In this document: positions 1 to 7,715 of the stretch, piece after piece
Numbering within the stretch: position 1 is the first letter of the stretch
How the letters are laid out: each line of letters begins with the position of its first letter
DNA from: Ferirhizobium litorale
GTDB taxonomy: Bacteria; Pseudomonadota; Alphaproteobacteria; Rhizobiales; Rhizobiaceae
Assembly (NCBI GenBank): GCA_030028905.1
Contig: JALDYZ010000017.1
Location: 1-64,000 of the forward strand
Direction: 5' to 3'
Length of the DNA: 64,000 nucleotides
The notes under the pieces: model-generated
Database searches by the model: none
What the model was told of the DNA's origin: nothing
The model's input: only the letters and a program-made list of their open reading frames with translations
Position numbers and translations under genes: made by a program

Positions 1-53
1 ATCGTGCCGATGTTTACGTGCGGCTTCGTGCGCTCAAACTTACTTTTTGCCAT
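1..53 (-). CDS. tuf: Elongation factor Tu, N-terminal fragment (runs off the window)
   Basis: The minus strand starts ATG and reads MAKSKFERTKPHVNIGT before the window ends. This is the highly conserved N-terminus of EF-Tu, the GTPase that delivers aminoacyl-tRNA to the ribosome. Only the first 17 codons are present. The gene lies downstream of tRNA-Tyr and tRNA-Gly on the same strand, a tRNA-tuf arrangement also known from other proteobacteria, so all three are probably co-transcribed from the promoter at 531-559. Confidence 0.93.
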   Translation of the reverse strand, partial: MAKSKFERTKPHVNIGT

Positions 54-277
54 TTGAATGCTTCCTGTGACTAAGATAGTGACCCCGGCGAACCGGTTTA
101 GTGCCGCCGTTTAAGGCTTTCGCCGCAAATGCGCAAGACTTAAATGTTTGCGTTAATAAGGAGGCGAAGAAGATTGCTGGCAAAGCCCAAAACGGCACTT
201 CCTGACGGTGCATTCCGGCGATGCAAACGGGAGCAGAACAAGGGCTCGCCTGCCGACAAAGGTCAGGAGGAAAAGGC

Positions 278-351
278 TGGAGCGGGTAGCGGGAATCGAA
301 CCCGCGTATTCAGCTTGGAAGGCTGCTGCTCTACCATTGAGCTATACCCGC
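278..351 (-). tRNA. tRNA-Gly (anticodon TCC)
   Basis: The minus strand folds as a complete cloverleaf. The acceptor GCGGGTA pairs with TACCCGC, the anticodon loop is CTTCCAA (TCC), the T-loop is TTCGATT, and the 3' CCA is encoded. It lies between tRNA-Tyr and tuf and is probably part of the same transcript. Confidence 0.96.
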
Positions 352-375
352 GGGCGGCAGATCCATGAGACGGAA

Positions 376-460
376 TGGTGGAGGGAGTTGGATTTGAACC
401 AACGTAGGCTGAGCCAACGGATTTACAGTCCGTCCCCTTTAACCACTCGGGCATCCCTCC
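376..460 (-). tRNA. tRNA-Tyr (anticodon GTA)
   Basis: The minus strand carries an 85-nt class II tRNA with a long variable arm. The acceptor GGAGGGA pairs with TCCCTCC, the anticodon loop is CTGTAAA (GTA), and CCA is encoded. It is the first gene of the tRNA-Tyr/tRNA-Gly/tuf unit. Confidence 0.96.
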
Positions 461-530
461 AGTATTCCATCTGGATCTAGCGACCAAGCTATTCAGACTG
501 CGGTGCTTTCCGGCGCCGCAATCTGGGCGC

Positions 531-559
531 TATATGACCGCCCCGTTTGCTTCTGTCAA
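531..559 (-). promoter_or_regulatory. Sigma-70 type promoter of the tRNA-Tyr/tRNA-Gly/tuf unit
   Basis: On the minus strand there is a perfect -35 TTGACA (554-559), a 17-nt spacer and a -10 CATATA (531-536). The next bases (GCGCCC) are a GC-rich discriminator of the kind associated with stringently controlled stable-RNA promoters. It lies about 70 nt upstream of tRNA-Tyr. Confidence 0.72.
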
Positions 560-659
560 CACGAGGGAATGCGAAAAATGTCGAAAAAACGCAAACTGTG
601 GAAAGCCCTTCCACCGTACAGGGACTAGGCGCGCGCATGTGGCATCGCTATAAAGCCGC

Positions 660-1532
660 ATGAGCAAAGACAAAGACAAATCCGCCAAGGACACCCACTA
701 CGCCACGCTGCGCCGAGCGCACCGCGACCAGAAGCGCGCCCGCGGCGAAATCCCCACCCCTGCGCCGCCGAAGCGCCGGAAAGGCGCCGGCGACGACTGG
801 AAGCCGCCCGCCGTCGCCCCGGACCAGGTCTACCTCTACGGCCTGCACGCTGTTCGCGCCGCGATCGACAACCCAGAGCGCCAGAGCGTCAAGTTGTCGG
901 CGACGCTGAACGCGCTCGCGCGCCTCGACGTCGAGGATGCTGATGCGCTCGGCTTTCCGGTCGAGATCGTCTCGCCGCAGGAGATCGACAAGTTCCTCGG
1001 TCCGGACGCGATCCACCAGGGCGTGATGCTGGAAACGAAGCCCCTGCCCGTCCGGCGGCTCGAAGCCCTGAAGGACAGTCCTCTCCTTCTGGTGCTCGAT
1101 CAGATCACCGACCCGCACAATGTCGGCGCCATCATGCGCTCGGCGGTCGCCTTCGATGCCGGCGCCGTGATCACCACGATGCGCCACAGCCCGACGGAAT
1201 CGGGCGTGCTAGCAAAATCGGCCTCCGGGGCGCTGGAACTGATCCCCTATATACAGATCACCAACCTCTCCGATACGCTGGGCGAGTTGCATCGCCTCGG
1301 CTTCCAGTCGATCGGCCTTGATTCCGAAGGCCCGGCACCGCTGGAAGGCACGCTCAAGGCAGACAAGGTCGCGCTGGTTCTCGGATCGGAAGGCAAGGGC
1401 CTGCGTCAGAAAACGCGGGAAACGGTCAATTCCCTGGCGCGGCTCGACATGCCGGGTGCAATCAAGTCCCTGAACGTGTCGAACGCGGCTGCGATTGCGC
1501 TCTATGCCGCCCGCCGGTATCTGGCGAAGTAG
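660..1532 (+). CDS. rlmB: 23S rRNA (guanosine-2'-O-)-methyltransferase, TrmH/SpoU family
   Basis: This 290-aa SPOUT-fold enzyme is predicted to 2'-O-methylate a guanosine of 23S rRNA using S-adenosylmethionine. The first 50 or so residues are basic and low in complexity. A substrate-binding domain follows (YLYGLHAVRAAI), then the SpoU catalytic domain with its three motifs: DQITDPHNVGAIMRSA, LVLGSEGKGLR and LNVSNAAAIALY. The length fits RlmB with an alphaproteobacterial N-terminal extension. The start is the only good ATG. It ends 5 nt from the convergent gene at 1538. Another TrmH-family 2'-O-methyltransferase is possible, but RlmB is the best match. Confidence 0.9.
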   Translation: MSKDKDKSAKDTHYATLRRAHRDQKRARGEIPTPAPPKRRKGAGDDWKPPAVAPDQVYLYGLHAVRAAIDNPERQSVKLSATLNALARLDVEDADALGFPVEIVSPQEIDKFLGPDAIHQGVMLETKPLPVRRLEALKDSPLLLVLDQITDPHNVGAIMRSAVAFDAGAVITTMRHSPTESGVLAKSASGALELIPYIQITNLSDTLGELHRLGFQSIGLDSEGPAPLEGTLKADKVALVLGSEGKGLRQKTRETVNSLARLDMPGAIKSLNVSNAAAIALYAARRYLAK

Positions 1533-1537
1533 ACGTC

Positions 1538-1816
1538 TCAGTTGTTCCCGAGCGCGAGCGAGCCTTGCAGCCTCGCCTCGGGACATCCGTCGTCCAGCTT
1601 TCTCCAGGTGGTGACATTGAGCTCCATCTCGCATCGGGCGAGATAGGAAACGTCACCTATCCTGATGCAGACGGTCTCTCCGAGCTGATATTTTTCGCCA
1701 TCGCGATTGCGGCAGGTGCAGCGTCGATCCGGCGGCGACGCAAAGCACCACGGGGCAGCGAATGCATCCGCTGCCACCATCAACGCCACTAGTAGTATCG
1801 GGCGCATGATTTTCAT
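1538..1816 (-). CDS. Small secreted cysteine-containing protein, unknown function
   Basis: This 92-residue protein starts MKIMRPILLVALMVAADAFA, a good Sec signal peptide; the mature part would begin about APWCF. The mature region carries several cysteines (WCF, CTCRN, ETVCI, ARCEM, DGCPE), which suggests disulfide bonding in the periplasm. A longer frame extends upstream to 1903 but adds a charged stretch in front of the signal peptide, so the start at 1816 (or the ATG at 1807) is preferred. No strong ribosome binding site is visible. I do not recognise the family. It converges on rlmB. Confidence 0.6.
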   Translation of the reverse strand: MKIMRPILLVALMVAADAFAAPWCFASPPDRRCTCRNRDGEKYQLGETVCIRIGDVSYLARCEMELNVTTWRKLDDGCPEARLQGSLALGNN

Positions 1817-1963
1817 TCGATGTGAGGTAGAGCCCCGCGCCCAAATGTCGAGAGCGGGTTGATGCAAACGATCCGCGGCGTAGTGGAAGCGTGACCGGCG
1901 CAAGCCGGCTCCGCTGACCTCACCTTGCGGTGATCAGCAATCCGAGTGAGACCAGACCCGGCG

Positions 1964-2215
1964 TCAGCGCCTGATCAGGCGTCCGATGGCGATAAGGATG
2001 CAGGCACCGATAAACCCGGCGATCAGGTACCCCAGCCATCCACCCAGCATGATGCCGAAAACGGAAAGAATGGCATTGGCGATGATGGCGCCGACAATGC
2101 CGAGAATGACATTCATGAGAACGCCCTGATTGCTCTTCATGAACATCTCGGCAAGCCAGCCCGCTACTCCACCGATGATGATTGCCGCTATCCAGCCAAC
2201 CCCAGCCGATTCCAT
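1964..2215 (-). CDS. GlsB/YeaQ/YmgE-family stress-response membrane protein
   Basis: This 83-residue protein has three hydrophobic helices rich in Gly and Ala (GWIAAIIIGGVAGWLAEMF, a VILGIVGAIIANAIL segment and WLGYLIAGFIGACILIAIG). The pattern is that of the transglycosylase-associated/GlsB family of small inner-membrane proteins linked to stress and stationary phase. The ATG at 2215 has an AGGGAG ribosome binding site 7 nt upstream. The biochemical role of the family is unclear. It stands alone between two unrelated minus-strand genes. Confidence 0.82.
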   Translation of the reverse strand: MESAGVGWIAAIIIGGVAGWLAEMFMKSNQGVLMNVILGIVGAIIANAILSVFGIMLGGWLGYLIAGFIGACILIAIGRLIRR

Positions 2216-2320
2216 GACCAACTCCCTTGGTTCAACAATCCTACTCTACCGGAGCTAGCGCTGGACGGGCGCATTTCAAGGATTGCAACCAAATCGGGCC
2301 TGATCGAGATCCAAGATCTG

Positions 2321-2566
2321 CTACCGGACGACCCCGGCCTCGCGATATTCCAACGCCGGCGGCATGGTCGTATCGCCGTTCCCGGGCGCGAGCCGGCGCA
2401 AGTTGAGTTCGTTCATCACGCGAAGTGCATCATTTGCTTCTGCCTCGGTCAGCCCCATCAGTAACTGGCCAGCGAACTCCGCAGGCTGGTCGGCCGTCAG
2501 ATCCCAGACAGTCCACATGTCCAGGGGATCGAGTATCAACTCGTAACGGGCGTTGTCCTCTGTCAT
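2321..2566 (-). CDS. Conserved-looking small cytoplasmic protein, unknown function
   Basis: This 81-aa soluble protein starts MTEDNARYELILDPLDMWTVWDLTADQPAEF. The start at 2566 is well supported by AAGGAG nine nt upstream; the longer frame to 2635 has no such support. The sequence is acidic, has no membrane segment and ends in a proline/arginine-containing tail. The middle (LLMGLTEAEANDALRVMNEL) looks like a short helical segment. I do not recognise a family. Codon use resembles that of its neighbours. Confidence 0.6.
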   Translation of the reverse strand: MTEDNARYELILDPLDMWTVWDLTADQPAEFAGQLLMGLTEAEANDALRVMNELNLRRLAPGNGDTTMPPALEYREAGVVR

Positions 2567-2671
2567 GAACGATGCTCCTTCTGCCGCGCGTTGCAGTTGG
2601 CACCCTAGCACGTATCGGGTTAAATCTTTCTGCAACCGGCTGCTGAACTGCGCATCGCGCGGCTACATCCG

Positions 2672-2752
2672 CTACCTCAGGGCGAAATAGAGCACAGCCG
2701 CGACAAAGAAGATCACAGCAAAGAAGATGAGCGACTTGACTCTTGGTTCCAT
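2672..2752 (-). CDS. Candidate 26-aa single-span membrane peptide
   Basis: The ATG at 2752 is preceded by GGAG at 8 nt and opens a 26-codon frame: MEPRVKSLIFFAVIFFVAAV and then a short LYFALR end. It has a charged N-terminus, one uninterrupted hydrophobic helix and a basic last residue, as in many bacterial membrane micropeptides. A longer frame runs up to 2959, but its upstream part does not look like protein. Homology could not be tested. Confidence 0.42.
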   Translation of the reverse strand: MEPRVKSLIFFAVIFFVAAVLYFALR

Positions 2753-2969
2753 GGGCGGAGCTCCGGTGTGACTGGACCGACTATGACCGCTGACACCCTC
2801 CCTTGTCGATAACACACTCGACAAACGTGCAACGCGGCAGTCCTCGCCCTGGAAATTCATGATCCCGCGGTGCTGCTCCCCAATGACCGTGATAAGCTGG
2901 CGCGATGCGACCGCGCACCCGAGGCACATTTCATATCGACGCAAGGCGTCAGTCGGCATTCTTGTGAAT

Positions 2970-3039
2970 GTTCATTCGGAGCGATCCTGAAAAACTGAGG
3001 TGTGGTAACACCAGTCTCCTAAATCCGCTCCGAATGAAC
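2970..3039. repeat. 70-nt palindromic hairpin element
   Basis: A perfect 14-nt inverted repeat, GTTCATTCGGAGCG (2970-2983) and its complement (3026-3039), brackets a second small inverted repeat (GGTGT-GGTA-ACACC). It lies in a gene-free stretch between the candidate 26-aa gene and the DUF4105 gene. There is no T-run, so a simple terminator is unlikely. It resembles a REP-like intergenic palindrome or a regulatory RNA hairpin. Confidence 0.55.
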
Positions 3040-3134
3040 TACCTCCTGAAAGCTCACGGCAAGAGTGGCCGGTATTTGCTTGCCATCAATCACCCTGCCC
3101 AGGAGCCTCGCAAGCGTTGAACAGCTATGGCTGC

Positions 3135-4166
3135 TCACCGGCCCGCGGCCTGCTGCACCATCGGCAGGTTCGGCGATGGCACGCCGGTTCTGATCACCCT
3201 GGAAAAGTCCATCAAGCCGGCAGACTTGGCACGCTCGTCAATATGCGCCAGCGCCTTCAGTTCCGCGAGCGGCAGGCGGGTATCCAGGGCGCCGCGATCA
3301 TAGGCATATTCGGGCAGGTATCCGTTGACGATCAATCGCCAGTCGAACGGCACGATGTCGCCGACGGCACGCATCATCTTGACGACGGTGGTGGTACAGT
3401 TCGTGGTGATGGAATTGTAGAACTGCGGAGCCTTTGCAAGCTCATTGGCATCGATCATGTATTCGAGCAACAGGGCCTTTGCCACTTCGGGCGAAGCCTT
3501 CAGGCGATAGAGCTGCACATCCTCGCCACGGACATTGGACCGCACGCCCACCACGTCACGCTCATCAGCAGCTACAATCACCAGCGGCGAACTCTTGAAA
3601 AGGTCGGCAACGGGCGAGAATGCCCCGCCGACCTGCCTTCGAACCTCTACAGACCAGGCCAGATACTGTCCGCCGTCGAAGCCGAAGCTCAGGATGACAT
3701 GCGCCATGTTCGGCGATCCCCAATAGGACATGAAGAGATCAGCGGTCCTGAGCGAATCGAGGTCGTAGGTCCGGGTCTGCCAGCGCTCGGTAAAGTCGGC
3801 ATTGCTGCGCCACTCGAAGTCCCGGACGTTGGTCAGTGTGAGTTGGTCGCCGTCAAGCGTGCCAGTCACCTGGCGAGCGACGTCCGGCGCCCACTCCCCC
3901 TCCGCAGGCGGCTTTATGGTGTTCCACCAGACGAGCACGGCGGTGAACGAAACCAGGAAGGCAACATAGGCGCGCAGGCGCATGCGGGTGAACGAGGCGA
4001 AGATCACCCACAGGCCGAAGAGACCGAAAAGGCAGGCAGCCAGCCCCCTTGCGAACTCCGGCGCCGGCAGCCGGAACCAGAGGGCAAGAGCGCCCCAGGC
4101 CGACGCGAGCGCCAGCAACAGCGCAATGGCGACCAGAAGCGAATTGACGACTATCCGGCGCAACAT
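3135..4166 (-). CDS. DUF4105-family inner-membrane protein, possible papain-like hydrolase
   Basis: This 343-aa protein has hydrophobic segments at about residues 5-30, 42-60 and 67-82, followed by a large extracytoplasmic domain. The domain carries a conserved-looking His (H156 in NMAHVILSFGF) and Cys (C257 in SITTNCTTTVVKMM). That is the His-then-Cys order of permuted papain-like/NlpC-P60 folds and matches DUF4105. The ATG at 4166 follows GGGGAGG at 4-5 nt. The substrate is unknown; an envelope peptide or lipid-linked substrate is only a guess. The divergence in motif spacing from NlpC/P60 makes enzyme activity unproven. Confidence 0.75.
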   Translation of the reverse strand: MLRRIVVNSLLVAIALLLALASAWGALALWFRLPAPEFARGLAACLFGLFGLWVIFASFTRMRLRAYVAFLVSFTAVLVWWNTIKPPAEGEWAPDVARQVTGTLDGDQLTLTNVRDFEWRSNADFTERWQTRTYDLDSLRTADLFMSYWGSPNMAHVILSFGFDGGQYLAWSVEVRRQVGGAFSPVADLFKSSPLVIVAADERDVVGVRSNVRGEDVQLYRLKASPEVAKALLLEYMIDANELAKAPQFYNSITTNCTTTVVKMMRAVGDIVPFDWRLIVNGYLPEYAYDRGALDTRLPLAELKALAHIDERAKSAGLMDFSRVIRTGVPSPNLPMVQQAAGR

Positions 4167-4284
4167 AAGCCTCCCCGCTTACCAGTGATGGCGGCACTAT
4201 AGTCAACTTTCGTGCGTGGAAGTAGATGCCGGCGATCCGCCGGTGCCGAGGCAGGCGCAATAGCGCGGCAAGCAGACCTGCTCT

Positions 4285-5154
4285 CTACGAACGAGACCAG
4301 AATCCGCCTCTGCCGTGGCATTTCACGTATGGCTTTCCCGAACCGCAGGGACACAGGTCACTGCTGCGACGCTGCAATCGGTCGATCAGCGGCAGCAGCA
4401 CGGCAGAGGGCAGCAGCGCCGTCACCACGGACGCCAACTTGGCGATGGCGCCGGGTACAACGGTCCGTCGTCCCGAACGGAAACCCTGCCACGCACGCTC
4501 TGCCACATAGTCGGGTTTGAGCCGCGGCAGGACCCTGAACAAGGTCGCCCGGCTGGCCCCGGATTTCTGCAGGAACTCGGTGGAGACCGGCCCGGGCGCA
4601 ACGCAGGTAACGGTCACCCCGGTACGGTGCACCTCCCGATGAAGGGCCTCGGAAAAGGAGCGCACGAAGCTCTTGCTGGCATAGTAGAGGGCCATGTTCG
4701 GTCCGGGCGTGAAGCCTGCGATAGAACCGAGGTTGATCACGCCGCCTCGCCCACGCGAAACCATGCCCGGTAGGAAGCGGAGCGTGAGGTCAGTCAATGC
4801 CCGCACATTGAGATCGACAATGCCCATCTGGTCATCGTGCGGGAGAAGGGTCGCGGCACCGCGCAACCCAAGACCCGCACTGTTGACAAGGACATCGCAG
4901 TACAAGCCGTTTGCGTCCAGAAAAGCCTGCAACTGATCAGAAGCGTCGTCCGCAAGCAGATCCAGCTCGAGTACGAAAGCCTCGCCGCCCGCCGCCCCGA
5001 CACCGGCTGCCGCTTCCGCCAGAGCATCGGCGGAGCGCGCAACAAGCACGATTGCCCCTCCATCCCGCGCGGCAACGGTGGCCATTGCCCTGCCGATCCC
5101 CTGGGACGCGCCGACGACGACAACAGCCGACCGACGCTCATCAGCACCTGTCAT
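4285..5154 (-). CDS. Short-chain dehydrogenase/reductase with C-terminal SEC-C zinc motif
   Basis: This 289-aa protein has a Rossmann-fold SDR domain (VVGASQGIGRAMA cofactor loop, VNSAGLGL, catalytic Ser in NLGSIAG and YYASK). It should use NAD(P)H to reduce or oxidise a carbonyl or alcohol group. Residues 190-265 carry a hydrophobic segment (SVVTALLPSAVLLPLIDRL) that may touch the membrane. The end is a textbook SEC-C motif, CPCGSGKPYVKCHG, with ligands C268, C270, C279 and H280 (CxCx8CH). SEC-C normally ends SecA or binds zinc in stand-alone proteins, so its fusion to an SDR is unusual. The start overlaps the stop of the acyltransferase gene by ATGA, which implies translational coupling. 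The substrate is unknown. Confidence 0.85.
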   Translation of the reverse strand: MTGADERRSAVVVVGASQGIGRAMATVAARDGGAIVLVARSADALAEAAAGVGAAGGEAFVLELDLLADDASDQLQAFLDANGLYCDVLVNSAGLGLRGAATLLPHDDQMGIVDLNVRALTDLTLRFLPGMVSRGRGGVINLGSIAGFTPGPNMALYYASKSFVRSFSEALHREVHRTGVTVTCVAPGPVSTEFLQKSGASRATLFRVLPRLKPDYVAERAWQGFRSGRRTVVPGAIAKLASVVTALLPSAVLLPLIDRLQRRSSDLCPCGSGKPYVKCHGRGGFWSRS

Positions 5155-5933
5155 ACCGCCGTTCCCGAAACAGGAGTCGTGGCTCCACGGTCAGCAAGGG
5201 CTTTCACCTCGTCCGCAATCTCATGGTTCAGTATCGCCTCGAACCGCTCCAACGCCCGGGCGACATTGGCGCCATCCATCACCCTGTGATCGTAGTGAAT
5301 GCGCACCGTCACCGCTCCGGTGTCGCTGATTGGACCATAGTTGAAGATCGTTGTCAGTGGCGTCAGCGGGTTGAGGGATTCCGCCCCGAGGCCGGAATAG
5401 ACAGAAAGCTGGAAGGTCCCGAATCGTTTGGCCCGCTGCCGCGCTATGTTCAGTCCGAGCCACATCAACAGCCATCGTACAGGCCCAGGCAGACGCGCGA
5501 ATTTCAATGCCCGCCGGAACTCCTTGATCTCCATGATCGGACGCGACCGCGCGGTGGCGATCGAACTCTCCAACTGGCGAATCGTTCGGCCCTCTGGCTC
5601 CTTGATCGAACTGAGCAGGACGATCCGCTCGCCGTCGCGTTCGCGCTCATGAGCAATCGAGGCGACGCTCACCGGATACTCATAGAGATGCGGCACCGGA
5701 AGCTTGACATAGGACCGTCGCAACTCCGGAACTTCGCGGGACAGTAGTGCATACCCCTTGAGAAACAGCACGGTCCAAGGCGGTCGCTTGCTCGGCGTCG
5801 ACCTTGCCTCCAGCAGCGGGGCCAAATTCATCTGCCGCTGCACGGTCACCCGCGGTATGGAGATCGAAAACCGCATCAGGTCTCCAACCAGGCGCCGTGC
5901 TGCGGAAAGCTTGAGGGAACGGCCTCGCATCAT
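5151..5933 (-). CDS. Free-standing 2-oxoacid dehydrogenase E2-type acyltransferase domain protein
   Basis: This 260-aa protein matches the catalytic domain of dihydrolipoamide acyltransferases (CoA-dependent acyltransferase fold). The active-site motif DHRVMDG lies at residues 215-221 (H216, D220). The lipoyl and E1/E3-binding domains found in true E2 subunits are absent, and no E1 or E3 gene is nearby. It therefore probably transfers an acyl group in some other reaction. It sits 7 nt after the ICMT-like gene and overlaps the SDR-SEC-C gene by 4 nt, so the three form one operon. Two tandem ATG codons (5933, 5930) are possible starts. Confidence 0.82.
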   Translation of the reverse strand: MMRGRSLKLSAARRLVGDLMRFSISIPRVTVQRQMNLAPLLEARSTPSKRPPWTVLFLKGYALLSREVPELRRSYVKLPVPHLYEYPVSVASIAHERERDGERIVLLSSIKEPEGRTIRQLESSIATARSRPIMEIKEFRRALKFARLPGPVRWLLMWLGLNIARQRAKRFGTFQLSVYSGLGAESLNPLTPLTTIFNYGPISDTGAVTVRIHYDHRVMDGANVARALERFEAILNHEIADEVKALADRGATTPVSGTAV

Positions 5934-5940
5934 GCCACCA

Positions 5941-6579
5941 TCAATAGATATAGGGAATTATCCGCTTGGTCCTGTCCATGTAGGCGCGGTATTCCTGACC
6001 GAAAACGTCGAGCATCATACGCTCTTCCTTGTCGACACGCAGGAAAAAAAGAACAGCGAATCCAATCAGGCCAGCCAAACCGACGACCCAGTTGGACAGC
6101 AGGAATGCCTGTCCCAGCGCCATCAGCATGAAGGATGTGTACATCGGGTGTCGAACATGCGCGTAAGGACCGTTACAGATCAACTTGTGATTATCGCGAA
6201 TCTCCAGCGTAATCGACCAGTTCTTGCCGAGTTCCTTGTGCGTTCTGCGAAACACCCACATCGCGGCAATGTACAGTATGGCACCGATAGCCACGGCCCA
6301 GGCGCGGGCGGGATAGTCCGCCGATTCGGGGATACCCGTGGCCACATAGATTGCGGGAATCACCGACATTCCGAGAAGAGCAGCGCCAAGTCCGATCGCT
6401 TCGGGAAGCGATCGCCGATCGCTGACGACGCGTACGCGCTTGGCGCGGCGGGCGTGCGGATATCGTATGACGTACCATGCGACGACGCCGAGAACCCAGA
6501 TGATCTTACCGACCACAGCTACAGATGCGCTCAATTGGGTCACCAATGCCTTTCTCTTCGCGATTCGCATCGCGAACAT
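5941..6579 (-). CDS. Isoprenylcysteine carboxyl methyltransferase (ICMT)-family membrane protein
   Basis: This 212-aa polytopic protein has about five hydrophobic helices and the ICMT/phospholipid methyltransferase signature GPYAHVRHPMYTS, followed by DKEERMMLDVFGQEYRAYM. Members methylate carboxyl or amino groups of lipid-like substrates with S-adenosylmethionine at the membrane; bacterial substrates are mostly unknown. It is the first gene of an operon with an acyltransferase and an SDR-SEC-C protein, which suggests tailoring of a lipid or secondary metabolite. The start is 6579 or the ATG at 6570. Confidence 0.82.
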   Translation of the reverse strand: MFAMRIAKRKALVTQLSASVAVVGKIIWVLGVVAWYVIRYPHARRAKRVRVVSDRRSLPEAIGLGAALLGMSVIPAIYVATGIPESADYPARAWAVAIGAILYIAAMWVFRRTHKELGKNWSITLEIRDNHKLICNGPYAHVRHPMYTSFMLMALGQAFLLSNWVVGLAGLIGFAVLFFLRVDKEERMMLDVFGQEYRAYMDRTKRIIPYIY

Positions 6580-6658
6580 GCCTGCCGCTCGATGTAGTTA
6601 CAAAAAATCGATTAGCTGCCAATTGCTTGGCCGGCAAGTGCCGAATGCCCGATTGTAC

Positions 6659-7249
6659 TCACCCCCCGTTCATCTCCCTCAGCTTTGTCACGAACTGCTG
6701 TGGTCTTAGCCAAATACCGGGGGTCTTGTATCCCATGTGCCGGGCAATATCCGCGACGAAGGCATTGCAGTTTTGAACAGACGCCTGCCAGAAGTGGCTC
6801 CTGGCCTTCAAATCGCGTATGTAGGCAACGACACTATTGTATTGCTCTTCGGTGAGCATTACCCGCCAGCTTGCGGACCTGTACTGCTCCTCCAAATCGC
6901 CATCGCTGGCCCCGGTCTCGGCGGGTACGGGTACGAAATGCCCGATCACATAAGGCGTCGGGTCCAAGGTGGCGGGAGCGAGTCCGGCCACCTCAGGATT
7001 GATCATCTGCCCTGCCTTGTTCACCTGTCCGAATATAACGTAGGTGTGGCCATAGCTCAGCGCATAGCGTGAGCGAAATTCGATGAAATGCCGCTTCTCG
7101 CCGGTGCGAGCCACCTCGCCAGAGGGTGCGCCATAGTCGCTGTAATTTGAAACGTAGTGTGGGAGTGGCGGCTTATCTTCCGACTGGCATGATACGGTCG
7201 TAGCCGCGAGCAACACAACGAGCGATAGACGGCCTAAGCCAAGCCTCAT
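6659..7249 (-). CDS. Predicted lipoprotein with papain-like His/Cys arrangement
   Basis: This 196-aa protein starts MRLGLGRLSLVVLLAATTVS followed by Cys21, a lipobox-like end of a signal peptide (Thr at -3 is not ideal). GGAG lies 8 nt upstream of the ATG at 7249; a longer frame to 7387 lacks support. The body contains SYGHTYVIFGQ (H68) and VQNCNAFVADIARHMGY (C161). This His-first, Cys-later layout is also seen in the DUF4105 protein at 3135-4166, so a permuted papain-like fold is plausible. The function is unknown; an envelope location is likely. Confidence 0.68.
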   Translation of the reverse strand: MRLGLGRLSLVVLLAATTVSCQSEDKPPLPHYVSNYSDYGAPSGEVARTGEKRHFIEFRSRYALSYGHTYVIFGQVNKAGQMINPEVAGLAPATLDPTPYVIGHFVPVPAETGASDGDLEEQYRSASWRVMLTEEQYNSVVAYIRDLKARSHFWQASVQNCNAFVADIARHMGYKTPGIWLRPQQFVTKLREMNGG

Positions 7250-7397
7250 CGACAATGCTCCATATTCCGATCTCTGACGAGGACGGGTTGAGAACAGCTT
7301 ACCGAGCCATGTTCTCAGAACGCATGCAGCGAAGATCAGGCTCGGACGAAAAGCCGGGGGAAAGTCCTTCGACCCTCCCCCGGCCAAACACTAACTC

Positions 7398-7529
7398 TTA
7401 CTTATATACCGGTGCTGGCTCAGCAGCCACCGGCGGCGGGGCTTTCCCCTTGCCTTTGCCGATCGACCCGCAGGCACTGAGATTGGCAACGGCAAACAAC
7501 GCGACTATCACCATTAGGATTCTGCTCAT
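7398..7529 (-). CDS. 43-aa predicted lipoprotein
   Basis: This short frame encodes a signal peptide and lipobox (MSRILMVIVALFAVANLSAC, Cys20, preceded by LSA), then GSIGKGKGK and a proline/alanine-rich tail ending PAPVYK. AAGGAG lies about 12 nt upstream of the ATG. The composition (lipid-anchored Cys, basic linker, PA-rich end) is that of the very small lipoproteins common in rhizobia. The function is unknown. It sits between the larger lipoprotein gene and the L,D-transpeptidase gene on the same strand. Confidence 0.68.
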   Translation of the reverse strand: MSRILMVIVALFAVANLSACGSIGKGKGKAPPPVAAEPAPVYK

Positions 7530-7715
7530 CAAGTAGTCCTCTCCTTAGCACGGAATAGGTTTTAGAAGGCAACACTAAACTAATAGCGACAAACTACGCC
7601 GAGGCCAAGAGCATAAAAAACAAGTTCTCTTACAATCTGTTATCGATTAACTATTCTACTGCGCGAGCGCGGCGATCTGTTATCGTCGCGCTCATTGATT
7701 CGCGGTCAATCATGA

